Origin: Actinomycetota bacterium | GTDB taxonomy: Bacteria > Actinomycetota > Acidimicrobiia > Acidimicrobiales > AC-35 | Reading direction: 5' to 3' | Assembly: GCA_005884125.1 (NCBI GenBank) | Contig: VAXP01000119.1 | Span: 81,708-118,159, forward strand | DNA length: 36,452 nucleotides | Shown here: piece by piece, positions 1-6,675 of the stretch | Numbering within the stretch: the stretch's first letter is position 1 | Layout: each line of letters opens with the position of its first letter | Position numbers and translations under genes: made by a program | The notes under the pieces: model-generated | Database searches by the model: none | Told to the model about the DNA's origin: nothing | Seen by the model: the letters and a program-made list of their open reading frames with translations, nothing else

Positions 1-725
1 TCGCCGTGGGTGACGAACACCTCGACCAGGGCCTCAGCCGCGGCCACGGCCCCGGCCCGGGGCAGGAAGTCGGCCAGCTCGATGGCCAGCACCGGCACCG
101 TGCCCAGGCTGCCGCCGGCCCACAAGCGGTAGCCGGCACGGCCATCGACCATGCGGGACTCGAACCCGCCGTCGTTGATACGAGCGTGAGCCCGGCAGGC
201 CGGACAGCCGCCGAAGGCGAAGTTGATCCTGCTCGGCAGCTGGCAGTTCAGCTCGGCCGAGCGGGCCAGGATGGCCGTCGAGACCGCCTCGGCGTCGGGC
301 CTGCAGTCGAAGGGCTCCTCGAGCCCTACCCCGGCGTCGGGGCAGGCCATGACGTTGCGCATGGTGTGCCCGCACGCCGATCGGTTGTTCAAGCCGGTGG
401 CCTCGACGGCGCTCAGGACATCGCGCACCTGTGTCGCCTCCACGTGGTGGAGCTCGACGTCCTGCCTGGTGGTGAGGTGGAGCCAGCCGTGGCCGTAGCG
501 GTCGGCTATTTCCGCCAGACCCCGGGCCTGCTCCCCTTCGAGCGTGCCCGCCGGAACGCGGCAGCGGACCATGAAGACCCCGGGCTGGACCTGGGCGCAC
601 ACGCCGTGGGTCTTGAGGGCGTAGCGATCCTCGGCCGTGAGCCAGCTGTCGCCCTCCGCGGCCAAACGATCCAAGTCCACGTTGAGCCCAGCTCGCTTGG
701 CCGCGGGAATGTCGGGCGCTCCCAT
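1..725 (-). CDS. Sirohaem nitrite/sulfite reductase, N-terminal half (runs off the left edge)
   Basis: The minus-strand frame stays open for 241 codons from an ATG at 725 to the window edge, so the C-terminus is missing. It reads as a ferredoxin-dependent nitrite/sulfite reductase, which carries out six-electron reduction of sulfite or nitrite at a sirohaem–4Fe4S centre in the cytoplasm. Visible marks are an early GDSWL motif, KTHGVCAQ, the half-domain signature HLTTRQDVELHHV at about residues 81–93, RNVMACPDAG, and the family's LPSRINFAFGGCP followed by RINDGGF. An in-frame stop two codons upstream fixes the start. AGGGG lies only one base from the ATG, so the ribosome site is poor. Sulfite and nitrite cannot be told apart without the missing half. 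No sulfate-assimilation gene lies beside it in the window. Confidence 0.82.
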   Translation of the reverse strand, partial: MGAPDIPAAKRAGLNVDLDRLAAEGDSWLTAEDRYALKTHGVCAQVQPGVFMVRCRVPAGTLEGEQARGLAEIADRYGHGWLHLTTRQDVELHHVEATQVRDVLSAVEATGLNNRSACGHTMRNVMACPDAGVGLEEPFDCRPDAEAVSTAILARSAELNCQLPSRINFAFGGCPACRAHARINDGGFESRMVDGRAGYRLWAGGSLGTVPVLAIELADFLPRAGAVAAAEALVEVFVTHG

Positions 726-876
726 CCCCTAGACCCAATCATGCGGACTTTGCCCCTTTGTTCCCCGGAGGAGAACAGCGAGCAACGAGACGGTGGCACC
801 CGCACGCGGAGCGCTGCCACGGCTCGGAAACGAGCGCGAAACGTCGGGTCGCGGGGGAGGTTTCCGTACCGGCGCG

Positions 877-1131
877 TCAGGCGAGCCCCGCGCACCGCCA
901 GCAGGCCCCGGAACGAGCGACTGGATCGCTGTGCACGGCGAGGTGGGAGGGCCACAGCACCGCTGCGCCACTGCTGTGACCGCCGACGCGGATGCCGACC
1001 CGGTTGGGGTGGCCCTTGTGCGTGTCGACGCTTGCCACGACGCCGCGAGTCAGGGTCAGCTCGGCAGAGCGCGGATCGTGGACGAGCACATGGTCGTCCA
1101 TCCGTAGACCGTTCCACTCGAACCTCAACAT
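877..1131 (-). CDS. Hypothetical 84-residue protein ending in a CxxC motif
   Basis: This is a short cytoplasmic protein of unknown function. It starts MLRFEWNGLRMDDHVLVHDP, continues with a probable small beta-barrel (RGVVASVDTHKG, VGIRVGG) and ends in SGACWRCAGLA, where the CxxC pair could bind metal or be redox active. The ATG at 1131 overlaps the last 7 bases of the preceding small gene, so the two are probably translationally coupled. It is the last member of the string that begins with hsp20. The roughly 150 bases between its stop and the sulfite-reductase start hold no further gene that I can support. The layout resembles small uncharacterised actinobacterial proteins, but I recognise no named family. 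Confidence 0.6.
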   Translation of the reverse strand: MLRFEWNGLRMDDHVLVHDPRSAELTLTRGVVASVDTHKGHPNRVGIRVGGHSSGAAVLWPSHLAVHSDPVARSGACWRCAGLA

Positions 1132-1572
1132 GGCTTGGCTCCTGACGGCGCGGGGCCGACGCCCACCAGCCCTGGCCACCCGGGAGGCCGGGTCTGCTCG
1201 TCTCGTGCGGGCCACGGGTTGGCTGGAAGGGGGCCAGCGGGATCGTCGCCCGAACCCGCAAGCGGGGTCCCCGCCTCGGTGCGGGGCGCGGACAAGATGT
1301 TGAGGCCGACGCATCTGCTCCAGCTGTGGGCGAAGCCCTCGAGCGGGGGCGCAGTGCCAGCCCGATAGGTGCGGGCGTCGGCGGTGCGGATTCGCACACG
1401 AGGGGTCCTCTGGTGGCCCCATGCGATCGCTTCCTCAGCGCTCGGCTCTCGAGCTTGATCGACGAGGTGGTCACCCCCGCTCCCCGAGTACCAGTAGCAG
1501 AGGAAGTCGCCCTTGTCCTGATCAACGACGAGCCAAACGGTGCCGTCGCCGTACCGCGGCCGGCGGAGTCAT
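1125..1572 (-). CDS. Hypothetical protein with a probable 5' frameshift
   Basis: The frame is open from 1568 down to the TGA at 1125–1127 and looks coding. It contains GTVWLVVDQDKGDFLCYWYS and, further on, AWGHQRTPRVRIRTADARTY, with mostly G/C third positions. It has no ATG, GTG or TTG until a GTG at 1397, which has AGAGGA upstream and would yield 90 residues. An ATG at 1572, just beyond the stop of the preceding gene, opens a different frame (MTPPA then arginine-rich) that dies after 16 codons. Removing one base near 1555–1560 would join that ATG to the good frame and give about 148 residues. I infer a one-base insertion (real or assembly error), or else a shorter protein from 1397. Function is unknown. 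Confidence 0.5.
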
Positions 1573-1573
1573 C

Positions 1574-1921
1574 TCATCGCCGTGCCACCGCTATATCGCC
1601 CACGCGCGGCTTGACACCGAGGAGTGCGATCGCCGCTTCAAGGATGGCTGCACCCCGGCGGGCCACGGCATCCTCGGGGTGAGTGCGTAGGTGCGTACGG
1701 CCGAGATTCAAAGCGTGCGCCATCGTCGCGGGCCCGTGGTGCGCGGCGCGAAGCAGCTCGAGAGCAAGCCCGAACCGGTCGTGCTGCGCGGGCGCATCAA
1801 CCAGCTCGAGAGCGCGCCGCCAGACCAGCTGGGCTCGTTCCGGGGCTCGCCCAGCGGGCGCCAGGGTCCCCGTACGACGGTGCCCGGTGGCGGTGGGTGC
1901 TTCGTCCAAGTCAACGGGCAC
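1574..1921 (-). CDS. Hypothetical 115-residue helical protein
   Basis: This is a predominantly helical, leucine- and alanine-rich protein with no membrane segment. Recognisable stretches are ERAQLVWRRALELVDAPAQH, GPATMAHALNLGRTHLRTHP and the C-terminal GVKPRVGDIAVARR. I chose the GTG at 1921 because GGAGG sits five bases upstream. An ATG at 1966 is in frame but would overlap the preceding gene by 56 bases, whereas the GTG overlaps it by 11. It is the third gene of the hsp20-led string. No family was recognised. The tandem helices suggest a protein-binding role, but that is only inference. Confidence 0.6.
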   Translation of the reverse strand: MPVDLDEAPTATGHRRTGTLAPAGRAPERAQLVWRRALELVDAPAQHDRFGLALELLRAAHHGPATMAHALNLGRTHLRTHPEDAVARRGAAILEAAIALLGVKPRVGDIAVARR

Positions 1922-2138
1922 GACGCCCTCCGATCGGCGGGTCGCTGTCCGACGTGACAGGCCCACGCTCCCTTTGGCCCAAAAGAGCGAGCCGGCAGGG
2001 CGGACACAACCACCACTCAGGCAGGGCGACCCGGTCGAGCGTGGGGTCGCCCGGCCACATCGCCCTGCACCGCCCGCACTGGCGAGGGGCCACCGTGAGC
2101 TCGCCCTCGCCTGGTCGCGGCAACTCGCCGGTCAACAT
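1911..2138 (-). CDS. Small zinc-ribbon-like protein (75 residues)
   Basis: This is a short protein with two CxxC knuckles about 24 residues apart (RQCGRCRAMW and WWLCPPCR), the usual layout of a treble-clef or zinc-ribbon fold that binds one zinc. A charged tail follows. The ATG at 2138 lies two bases after the hsp20 stop (TGAGCATG), so it is almost certainly translated by coupling to hsp20; there is no separate Shine-Dalgarno site. Its C-terminus overlaps the next gene. The function is unknown. Being cotranscribed with a small heat-shock protein, it may have a stress-linked role. Confidence 0.62.
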   Translation of the reverse strand: MLTGELPRPGEGELTVAPRQCGRCRAMWPGDPTLDRVALPEWWLCPPCRLALLGQRERGPVTSDSDPPIGGRRAR

Positions 2139-2140
2139 GC

Positions 2141-2578
2141 TCAGGCGGTGACCGAGGCTGCCTCGACGGCCTCTGCCACGCTCCCCACGTGGGTGACCTC
2201 GACCTTGTGGGGCTTGGCCTGCTCTGCCACCGGGATGGTGATCGTGAGCACGCCCTCGTGATAGAGGGCACTGATGTTGTCGCGGTCCAGGCTCTCCCCC
2301 AGGAACAGCTGACGGCTGAACTGGCCGTGGGCCCGCTCCACCACCTGGATCTCGTCACCTTCGGCCACTTCCGGCGTGCGCGTCGCCCGCACCGTGAGGA
2401 CGTCCCTCTCGACGGTCAGATCGATCGAGCCGGGATCGGCGCCGGGCAGGTCGAGATGGACCTTGAACTCGTTACCCCGGCGGTAGGCGTCTACCGGCGC
2501 CTGGCGAACACGGCGTCCGCTGAGCAACTCCTCGGCGATCCGGTCGAACTCGCGAAACGGTTCGAATCGCATCAACAT
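2141..2578 (-). CDS. Small heat-shock protein, Hsp20/alpha-crystallin family
   Basis: This is an ATP-independent holdase that binds unfolding proteins in the cytoplasm as large oligomers. The 145 residues start MLMRFEPFREFDRIAEELLS, an N-terminal arm typical of actinobacterial Hsp20. The alpha-crystallin domain covers about residues 25–125, with FKVHLDLPGADPGSIDLTVE, LTVRATR, the FSRQLFLGESLD strand and the hallmark HEGVLTITIPVAE. AAAGGA lies just upstream of the ATG. The gene heads a run of small genes and is divergent from a MarR-like regulator gene. No CIRCE or HAIR box is seen in the 132-base gap, so heat control is not evident there. Confidence 0.93.
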   Translation of the reverse strand: MLMRFEPFREFDRIAEELLSGRRVRQAPVDAYRRGNEFKVHLDLPGADPGSIDLTVERDVLTVRATRTPEVAEGDEIQVVERAHGQFSRQLFLGESLDRDNISALYHEGVLTITIPVAEQAKPHKVEVTHVGSVAEAVEAASVTA

Positions 2579-2641
2579 GGTCGGATCCTTTCGTTGACCT
2601 TCGAGCCGCGGGCTGTCTGCGACCGCCCATACGCCGGAGGT

Positions 2642-2657
2642 CTACGAGAGATCGTAG
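2642..2657. promoter_or_regulatory. Inverted repeat in the hsp20/regulator divergent gap
   Basis: CTACGA-GAGA-TCGTAG is a perfect 6+4+6 inverted repeat. The adjoining bases 2656–2710 are the most AT-rich patch of the neighbourhood and include the palindrome TTCTAGAA at 2685–2692. Either could be an operator for the facing winged-helix regulator, or the first could form a small hairpin in the hsp20 leader. No experimental support is available from sequence. Confidence 0.35.
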
Positions 2658-2710
2658 TCTAGTTCTCCAGCACTAGCAATTTACTTCTAGAATTTCGGCT
2701 AGTCTTCAAG

Positions 2711-3028
2711 GTGATGACGAAGTGGAGCTTCCTCACCAACCATGCCCAGGTGCTGCTCTGTATTGCCCACGACCCCGGGGTGCGGCTGCGTGACATCGCC
2801 ACGACGGTAGGCATCACCGAGCGCAGCGCCTACGGGATCGTGACCGACCTGAGCGCCGCGGGTTACGTCGTAAAGGGGAAGGATGCCGACGGCCGTCGCA
2901 ACCGCTACGAGATCCAGACCCATCTCCCGCTACCAGAACCGATCGGCCAGGAACGAACGATCGGTGAGGTCTTGAACGTACTCGTCGACAGCAAGACCAC
3001 CAAAGCGGCCCGACGAACGCGAGGTTGA
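2711..3028 (+). CDS. Winged-helix (MarR-like) transcriptional regulator, 104–105 residues
   Basis: This is a small cytoplasmic DNA-binding protein. After FLTNHAQVLLCIAHDPGVRL comes RDIATTVGITERSAYGIVTD, a clear helix-turn-helix, then AAGYVVKGKDADGRRNRYEI, the beta wing, and a short tail. There is no ligand or dimer domain beyond this, so it is a minimal MarR-type protein of a kind common in Actinobacteria. The start is GTG 2711 or ATG 2714. TAGTCT lies 5 bases before the GTG (8 before the ATG), suggesting a leaderless or nearly leaderless transcript. It is divergent from hsp20, which makes that operon and itself plausible targets. Confidence 0.8.
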   Translation: MMTKWSFLTNHAQVLLCIAHDPGVRLRDIATTVGITERSAYGIVTDLSAAGYVVKGKDADGRRNRYEIQTHLPLPEPIGQERTIGEVLNVLVDSKTTKAARRTRG

Positions 3029-3110
3029 GCCCGGGGACGGCCCACGCATCGCGACCTAGCGGACCAGGTCCAACAGGCCGGTCTGTGGCAACGAGGCGGA
3101 TCATCCCGTC

Positions 3111-3686
3111 TCAGGACGAGATGTCGTGCTCGCTCGCCTCGAAGTTGACGCCCGCGGTCTCGACGACACTTGCGTCGCGTCCGGGGGCAGCCTGCCAGCC
3201 CCAGTACATGTTGGTGTGGGCTATCACCTTGTCGGCCGGTGGCAGACCGTACCGGGAGAAGTCCTCGGTGGTGTGGGCGTCGCTTACCAGGATCGTGTCG
3301 TAGCCGCGCGTGAAGGCGCCGTGGATCGTCGCGCGGATGCAGGCGTCGGTTTGCGCGCCGGTGACAACGAGCCGACCCACACCCCTCTGCGCGAGCTCGG
3401 CTTCCAAGGTGGTGTCCTCGAAGGAGTCGCCGTACCTCTTGTGCACCACCGGCTCGCACCCCTGACGCTGCAGCTCCGGCACGTACCGCCAGCCGTCGCT
3501 GTTCTCAGGAAGGTGATCATCGGAGTGCTGAACCCAGATCACCGGGACCTGCCGGGCCCGGGCGCTGTCGATCAAGGTGTTGATGTTCGCGATCACCTCA
3601 TCGCGGCGGTGGGTGTTGGCCACAACGGCGTTCTGCACATCGACCACCAGCAGGGCGGTGTTGGGACGGTCTCGCAGGCTGGTCAT
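3111..3686 (-). CDS. Isochorismatase-family cysteine hydrolase
   Basis: This is a cytoplasmic alpha/beta hydrolase of the isochorismatase/nicotinamidase superfamily. The 191 residues contain the triad expected for the family: Asp16 in LLVVDVQNAVV, Lys83 in VVHKRYGDSF and Cys116 in VVTGAQTDACIRATI, with the cis-peptide-type Gly-Ala before it. GAGGAA upstream of the ATG is a good ribosome site. Substrate is not readable; family members split amide or vinyl-ether bonds in compounds such as nicotinamide, carbamoyl adducts or isochorismate. It lies alone between a regulator gene that converges on it and a 67-residue unknown, so context does not help. Confidence 0.88.
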   Translation of the reverse strand: MTSLRDRPNTALLVVDVQNAVVANTHRRDEVIANINTLIDSARARQVPVIWVQHSDDHLPENSDGWRYVPELQRQGCEPVVHKRYGDSFEDTTLEAELAQRGVGRLVVTGAQTDACIRATIHGAFTRGYDTILVSDAHTTEDFSRYGLPPADKVIAHTNMYWGWQAAPGRDASVVETAGVNFEASEHDISS

Positions 3687-3768
3687 GCTCGTTCCTCGGC
3701 TCGTCGACCGCTCATCGTCAATGGAGTACCTATCACGCCTACCAGGAGCGAGTCGTCCACTGCGATCG

Positions 3769-3972
3769 TCAGCCCTCGAGCGCGGCCAGGATCAGGCTCC
3801 AAGACGCCAAGCCGTGCTCGCACCAGGCATCTGGCGCCACAAGGCACTCGTCAGGGCAACGGGACACCCCGTCGGCTTCCCACTCCGCCAGGGTCTCCGC
3901 GTCGGGTGGCGCCCAGCCACTGTTGGTCTCGAACCATCCGTGGGCGTTGCGGATCGCCCCGGCCTTGGTCAT
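3769..3972 (-). CDS. Hypothetical 67-residue acidic protein
   Basis: This small protein is rich in tryptophan and acidic residues: HGWFETNSGWAPPDAETLAE, then EWEADGVSRCPDECLVAPDAWCEHGLASW. Three cysteines and a CEHG motif near the end suggest a metal site or a structural disulfide-free knuckle. The ATG at 3972 is chosen as the simplest start. An in-frame GTG at 4014 would add 14 residues (MPIHDVVGHDAEVA). Neither has a strong Shine-Dalgarno sequence. It follows the VOC gene by about 100 bases on the same strand. I do not recognise a family. Confidence 0.5.
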   Translation of the reverse strand: MTKAGAIRNAHGWFETNSGWAPPDAETLAEWEADGVSRCPDECLVAPDAWCEHGLASWSLILAALEG

Positions 3973-4072
3973 GGCCACTTCGGCATCATGTCCGACCACG
4001 TCATGGATAGGCACCTTGTGGAGGTATCGGTCGCCGACGCAGGCCGCCTGTATCCGGGCCTGGCTGGACGAG

Positions 4073-4447
4073 TCAGCCCTCAGCGATCCGGGTGGCGATC
4101 TGGAAGACGTTTCCGAACCGATCGCGCACCATCGCCCGTCGGTCGCCGTATGGGGTGTCGAGTGGTTTCTCCAACGTCGTGGCCCCGCCGCGAATCGCCC
4201 GTTGGTAGACCTCGTCTGCGTCATCGACGTAGACGTAGAGGAAGGCAGGGAAGGCATCGCGTCCGCCACTGGTGGACGACACCATGATGAGCGAGTCACC
4301 GATTCGCAGCTCGGCGGGGCGGCCGGGGTCGACGGCTCCCGTCGCGCCGAACACCGCCCGGAGAAACCCGACCTGGGCGTCGACGTCGTCGACGACGATA
4401 CGAGGTGTGACCGACCGATACCCACCCGGGTCGGAGGTGTCAGGCAT
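4073..4447 (-). CDS. VOC-superfamily protein (glyoxalase/PhnB-like)
   Basis: The 124 residues form one vicinal-oxygen-chelate module built from two beta-alpha-beta-beta-beta units. Visible parts are SVTPRIVVDDVDAQVGFLRA, the strand ELRIGDSLIMVSS, FLYVYVDDADEVYQRAI and the closing DRFGNVFQIATR. Members of this family are metal-dependent isomerases, dioxygenases or drug-binding proteins. The PhnB-like spacing fits, but substrate cannot be assigned. GGAGAAG upstream of the ATG is a good ribosome site. A tRNA gene lies about 110 bases upstream on the same strand. Confidence 0.85.
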   Translation of the reverse strand: MPDTSDPGGYRSVTPRIVVDDVDAQVGFLRAVFGATGAVDPGRPAELRIGDSLIMVSSTSGGRDAFPAFLYVYVDDADEVYQRAIRGGATTLEKPLDTPYGDRRAMVRDRFGNVFQIATRIAEG

Positions 4448-4557
4448 GCCGACTTCTTCTCCGCTCCGCCCTCTTGGTTCGCGGATTGACTTCCGCCGGC
4501 CTCAGCCAACCGGCAAAGAAGCTGGCCGTCCGCCCTGTCCCGCGACACAGCAAGTCG

Positions 4558-4630
4558 TGGAGGTGATGGGACTCGAACCCACGGCCTCGACATTGCGAAC
4601 GTCGCGCTCTACCAACTGAGCTACACCCCC
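4558..4630 (-). tRNA. tRNA-Ala (anticodon CGC)
   Basis: A 73-base cloverleaf is visible on the minus strand. The 7-bp acceptor stem pairs GGGGGTG with CACCTCC. The D-arm contains AGCTCAGTTGGTAGAGC. The anticodon loop TTCGCAA gives anticodon CGC (reads GCG, alanine). The T-arm contains GGTTCGAGTCC, and the discriminator base is A. The 3' CCA is not encoded. The translin/GlpR block ends to its right on the same strand and the VOC gene follows it. Confidence 0.97.
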
Positions 4631-4662
4631 GCTGCGGAGGTCATCGTAGTGCCGGCCGGAGA

Positions 4663-5343
4663 TCAGGCCTGCTGGGTGCTCTCGATGGCCCGCTGCAGCC
4701 GAGCTTGCAGAACGGTGGTCGTGACGTCGGCCCGGCTGCGCTCGAGCACGGCCCGCAGGGCGTCCGACGCCCTCCTCAGCCCGCCCGTGAGCGCGTCGGG
4801 GTAGTCGATGGTGACGAGGAGGTCGTACACGTCCTCCATGGCCACGAGAAGGTGCTCGCCCCGGTCGAGCTCGCCTGCACGCAGCCGGTCCAGGAGATGG
4901 CGGCGAAGCTCGGAGGCGGCCTCGGCCAGCCCGTTGAGCCATGCCGCGAGGCCCACGCCGATCTCCTGGTGATCGGGGAGAGGGTCGCCGGCAACCAGGG
5001 CCACGGTGAGAAGGGCCTCGGCGTACTCCTTCTCGGCGTCGTGCAGGAAGCCGGCGAAGGCGACGTGCGGGTGCGGCCTCAGCGCGTCCTGGGCCTCGCC
5101 CAGGGCGGCGTGGGCGTCGGCCACCAGCTCCCTGGCGGTGCCTGGTTCGAGACGGTGCACGGCCCTGATGGCCCGTCCGCAGGCGCGGACCGTCCTCCGG
5201 CAGGCGGCCAGGGCCACCTCGCGGGCGCGGTGGGCGGCGTCCAGCTCGGCCCGCAGGGGCTCGGCCAGGGCGAAGAGCTCCTCGCTGCGTTGGGAGCCGC
5301 TGGTGACGGGCCCCTTTCCGGCGCCCGGGCCCCGACTGGCCAC
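4663..5343 (-). CDS. Translin-family protein
   Basis: This is an all-helical, 226-residue cytoplasmic protein of the translin/TRAX superfamily, whose characterised members bind RNA or single-stranded DNA as octamers. Family features in order are a long N-terminal helix (ELDAAHRAREVALAACRRTV), HVAFAGFLHDAEKEYAEA in the middle, DHQEIGVGLAAWLNGLAEAA, VYDLLVTIDYPDALTGGLRR and VLERSRADVTTTVL near the end. The GTG at 5343 is 9 bases after the glpR stop with only a weak ribosome site. It appears to be the last gene of the plsY-to-glpR run. The role of bacterial translins is not established; the eukaryotic function should not be transferred. Confidence 0.78.
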   Translation of the reverse strand: MASRGPGAGKGPVTSGSQRSEELFALAEPLRAELDAAHRAREVALAACRRTVRACGRAIRAVHRLEPGTARELVADAHAALGEAQDALRPHPHVAFAGFLHDAEKEYAEALLTVALVAGDPLPDHQEIGVGLAAWLNGLAEAASELRRHLLDRLRAGELDRGEHLLVAMEDVYDLLVTIDYPDALTGGLRRASDALRAVLERSRADVTTTVLQARLQRAIESTQQA

Positions 5344-5352
5344 GGCCGCCCG

Positions 5353-5901
5353 CTAGTTGGCGGACCGGCGCAGCAGGAGTGCGGGTTCCTGGGCCTGGGG
5401 TGGGGGCAGGAAGCGCAACTTCATCTCCCTCTCGGCCGCCAGGTTGCGCAGGTGGATGAGCACGGCCACGTAGGCGGCGAGGAGCAGACCCAGCCCCGCG
5501 GCCAGGGCCCACAGGACATGCAGGCCGGGAAGGGCGCCGAGGCCGGCGCAGCCCAACGTGCCGCCCACCAGCACGACGAACACGTCGCGCCGGCGTCTCA
5601 GCGTGCGCTGGCGTCGCAGGGCGGCGGTCGTCGTCCGCCTGGTGATGACAGCCGTGGCACCCCGCACCACGGAGCCGGGCGAGCCGGCGGAGGGGGGGTT
5701 CACCGGGGCTCGGGGACGCTCAGGAGCCAGGCGGTATGCGGCGGGGACGGTCCGGGGACCTGTGCGCTGGAGTATCCGCAGCTGCCTGCGGAAGTCTCCG
5801 ATGGAGTCGCCGAGTCTGGCCTCGGCCTGTCTGCGCCAGAAGGAGGGCACGAGCACCAGGGCCCATACGACAGCCAGGAACAGCAACACCAAGATGGTCA
5901 C
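5353..5901 (-). CDS. glpR: GlpR/SepX-like membrane protein
   Basis: The 182 residues start with a membrane helix (residues 2–20) followed by LVPSFWRRQAEARLGDSIGD. A basic, proline-rich cytoplasmic linker follows, then two more predicted membrane helices (about 106–124 and 127–149) and a short tail. The start matches the actinobacterial divisome membrane protein called GlpR in Corynebacterium and SepX in Streptomyces, which anchors the MoeA-like protein Glp at the septum. The position, downstream of galU, a MoeA/Glp homologue, moaA and moaC, is the position known for those genes. Similarity in the linker cannot be judged by eye, so the assignment rests on topology, the VPxxxRRQ motif and neighbours. 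The 192-base leader contains a palindrome. Confidence 0.68.
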   Translation of the reverse strand: MTILVLLFLAVVWALVLVPSFWRRQAEARLGDSIGDFRRQLRILQRTGPRTVPAAYRLAPERPRAPVNPPSAGSPGSVVRGATAVITRRTTTAALRRQRTLRRRRDVFVVLVGGTLGCAGLGALPGLHVLWALAAGLGLLLAAYVAVLIHLRNLAAEREMKLRFLPPPQAQEPALLLRRSAN

Positions 5902-6037
5902 CCCTCGACCTACCTTTGCTTGTCGCGGAACGTAGCGTCGGCCGGGTCGAGACGGGTGGATGCGGCGGTGGGGCAGACGGAATGGGCGGTTCTTACTACG
6001 CCTCCGCGGCCGGGGTCCATAGCCTGCGACCGCCCGA

Positions 6038-6060
6038 TTCGCTAGCGAACAGCTAGCGAA
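6038..6060. promoter_or_regulatory. Palindrome and tandem 9-mer upstream of glpR
   Basis: TTCGCTAGCGAA (6038–6049) is a perfect 12-base palindrome. GCTAGCGAA is repeated directly at 6041–6049 and 6052–6060, one helical turn (11 bases) apart. The site lies in the 192-base gap between the moaC stop and the glpR start, where no gene is seen. A protein operator upstream of glpR is the likeliest reading; a processing site is possible. Confidence 0.4.
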
Positions 6061-6093
6061 GGAGGACCCGTAGCTAAGGGCGCAGCCAGGGGG

Positions 6094-6600
6094 CTAGAAG
6101 GCCGGTGCGGCGCCGTCGGTGGTGCCACTACGGCGCCACGTCCCCGCCTTGCCGCCCATCTTCTCCCACAGGGCGAGCTCTCCGATCGTCATGGACCGGT
6201 CGCTCGACTTGCACATGTCGTAGATGGTGAGCGCGGCCACGGCGCAGGCCGTCATGGCCTCCATCTCCACGCCCGTGCGGTCGACCGTCTCGACCTGGGA
6301 CTCCACCTCCACGAAGTCGTCGCCGATGGTGAAGTTCACGTAGACCGACCCGATCGTCAGCTGGTGGCACAGGGGGATGAGGTCGGGCGTGCGCTTGGCC
6401 GCCTGGATTCCCGCGACCCGGGCCACGCCCAGGACGTCGCCCTTGGTAACTGCGTTGCTGGCCACCTTCGCCGTGGTCTCGGGCGCCATGAAGACCTTGC
6501 ACCGGGCCAGGGCACGGCGGTGGGTGGGCTCCTTGGGCGTGACGTCGACCATGCGGGCGCGGCCGAGAGGGTCGAGGTGGGTGAGGCCGCGGTCGGACAT
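6094..6600 (-). CDS. moaC: Cyclic pyranopterin monophosphate synthase MoaC
   Basis: MoaC converts the 3',8-cyclo-GTP product made by MoaA into cyclic pyranopterin monophosphate in molybdenum-cofactor synthesis. The 168 residues show all family marks: VDVTPKEPTHRRA, PDLIPLCHQLTIG at about 72–84, VDRTGVEMEAMTACA at 107–120 and LTIYDMCKSSDRSM at 124–137, including the catalytic-type lysine after Cys130. Length is normal. It lies 75 bases downstream of moaA on the same strand. The short tail GTTDGAAPAF is unremarkable. Confidence 0.97.
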   Translation of the reverse strand: MSDRGLTHLDPLGRARMVDVTPKEPTHRRALARCKVFMAPETTAKVASNAVTKGDVLGVARVAGIQAAKRTPDLIPLCHQLTIGSVYVNFTIGDDFVEVESQVETVDRTGVEMEAMTACAVAALTIYDMCKSSDRSMTIGELALWEKMGGKAGTWRRSGTTDGAAPAF

Positions 6601-6675
6601 GGCGCAAGTCTAGAGAAGGCTCCGGACGCCCGCCCCGGGGACCGGACCCGCCCCCCGGGGCAGCCGGGGCCGGGA

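Noticed and set aside
6-1145. A 379-residue plus-strand protein over the sulfite-reductase gene
   Set aside because: It is antisense to a clearly conserved protein and has arginine/glycine-rich shadow composition.
3029-3110. A terminator between the regulator and isochorismatase genes
   Set aside because: No strong stem or T-run can be drawn in this short convergent gap.
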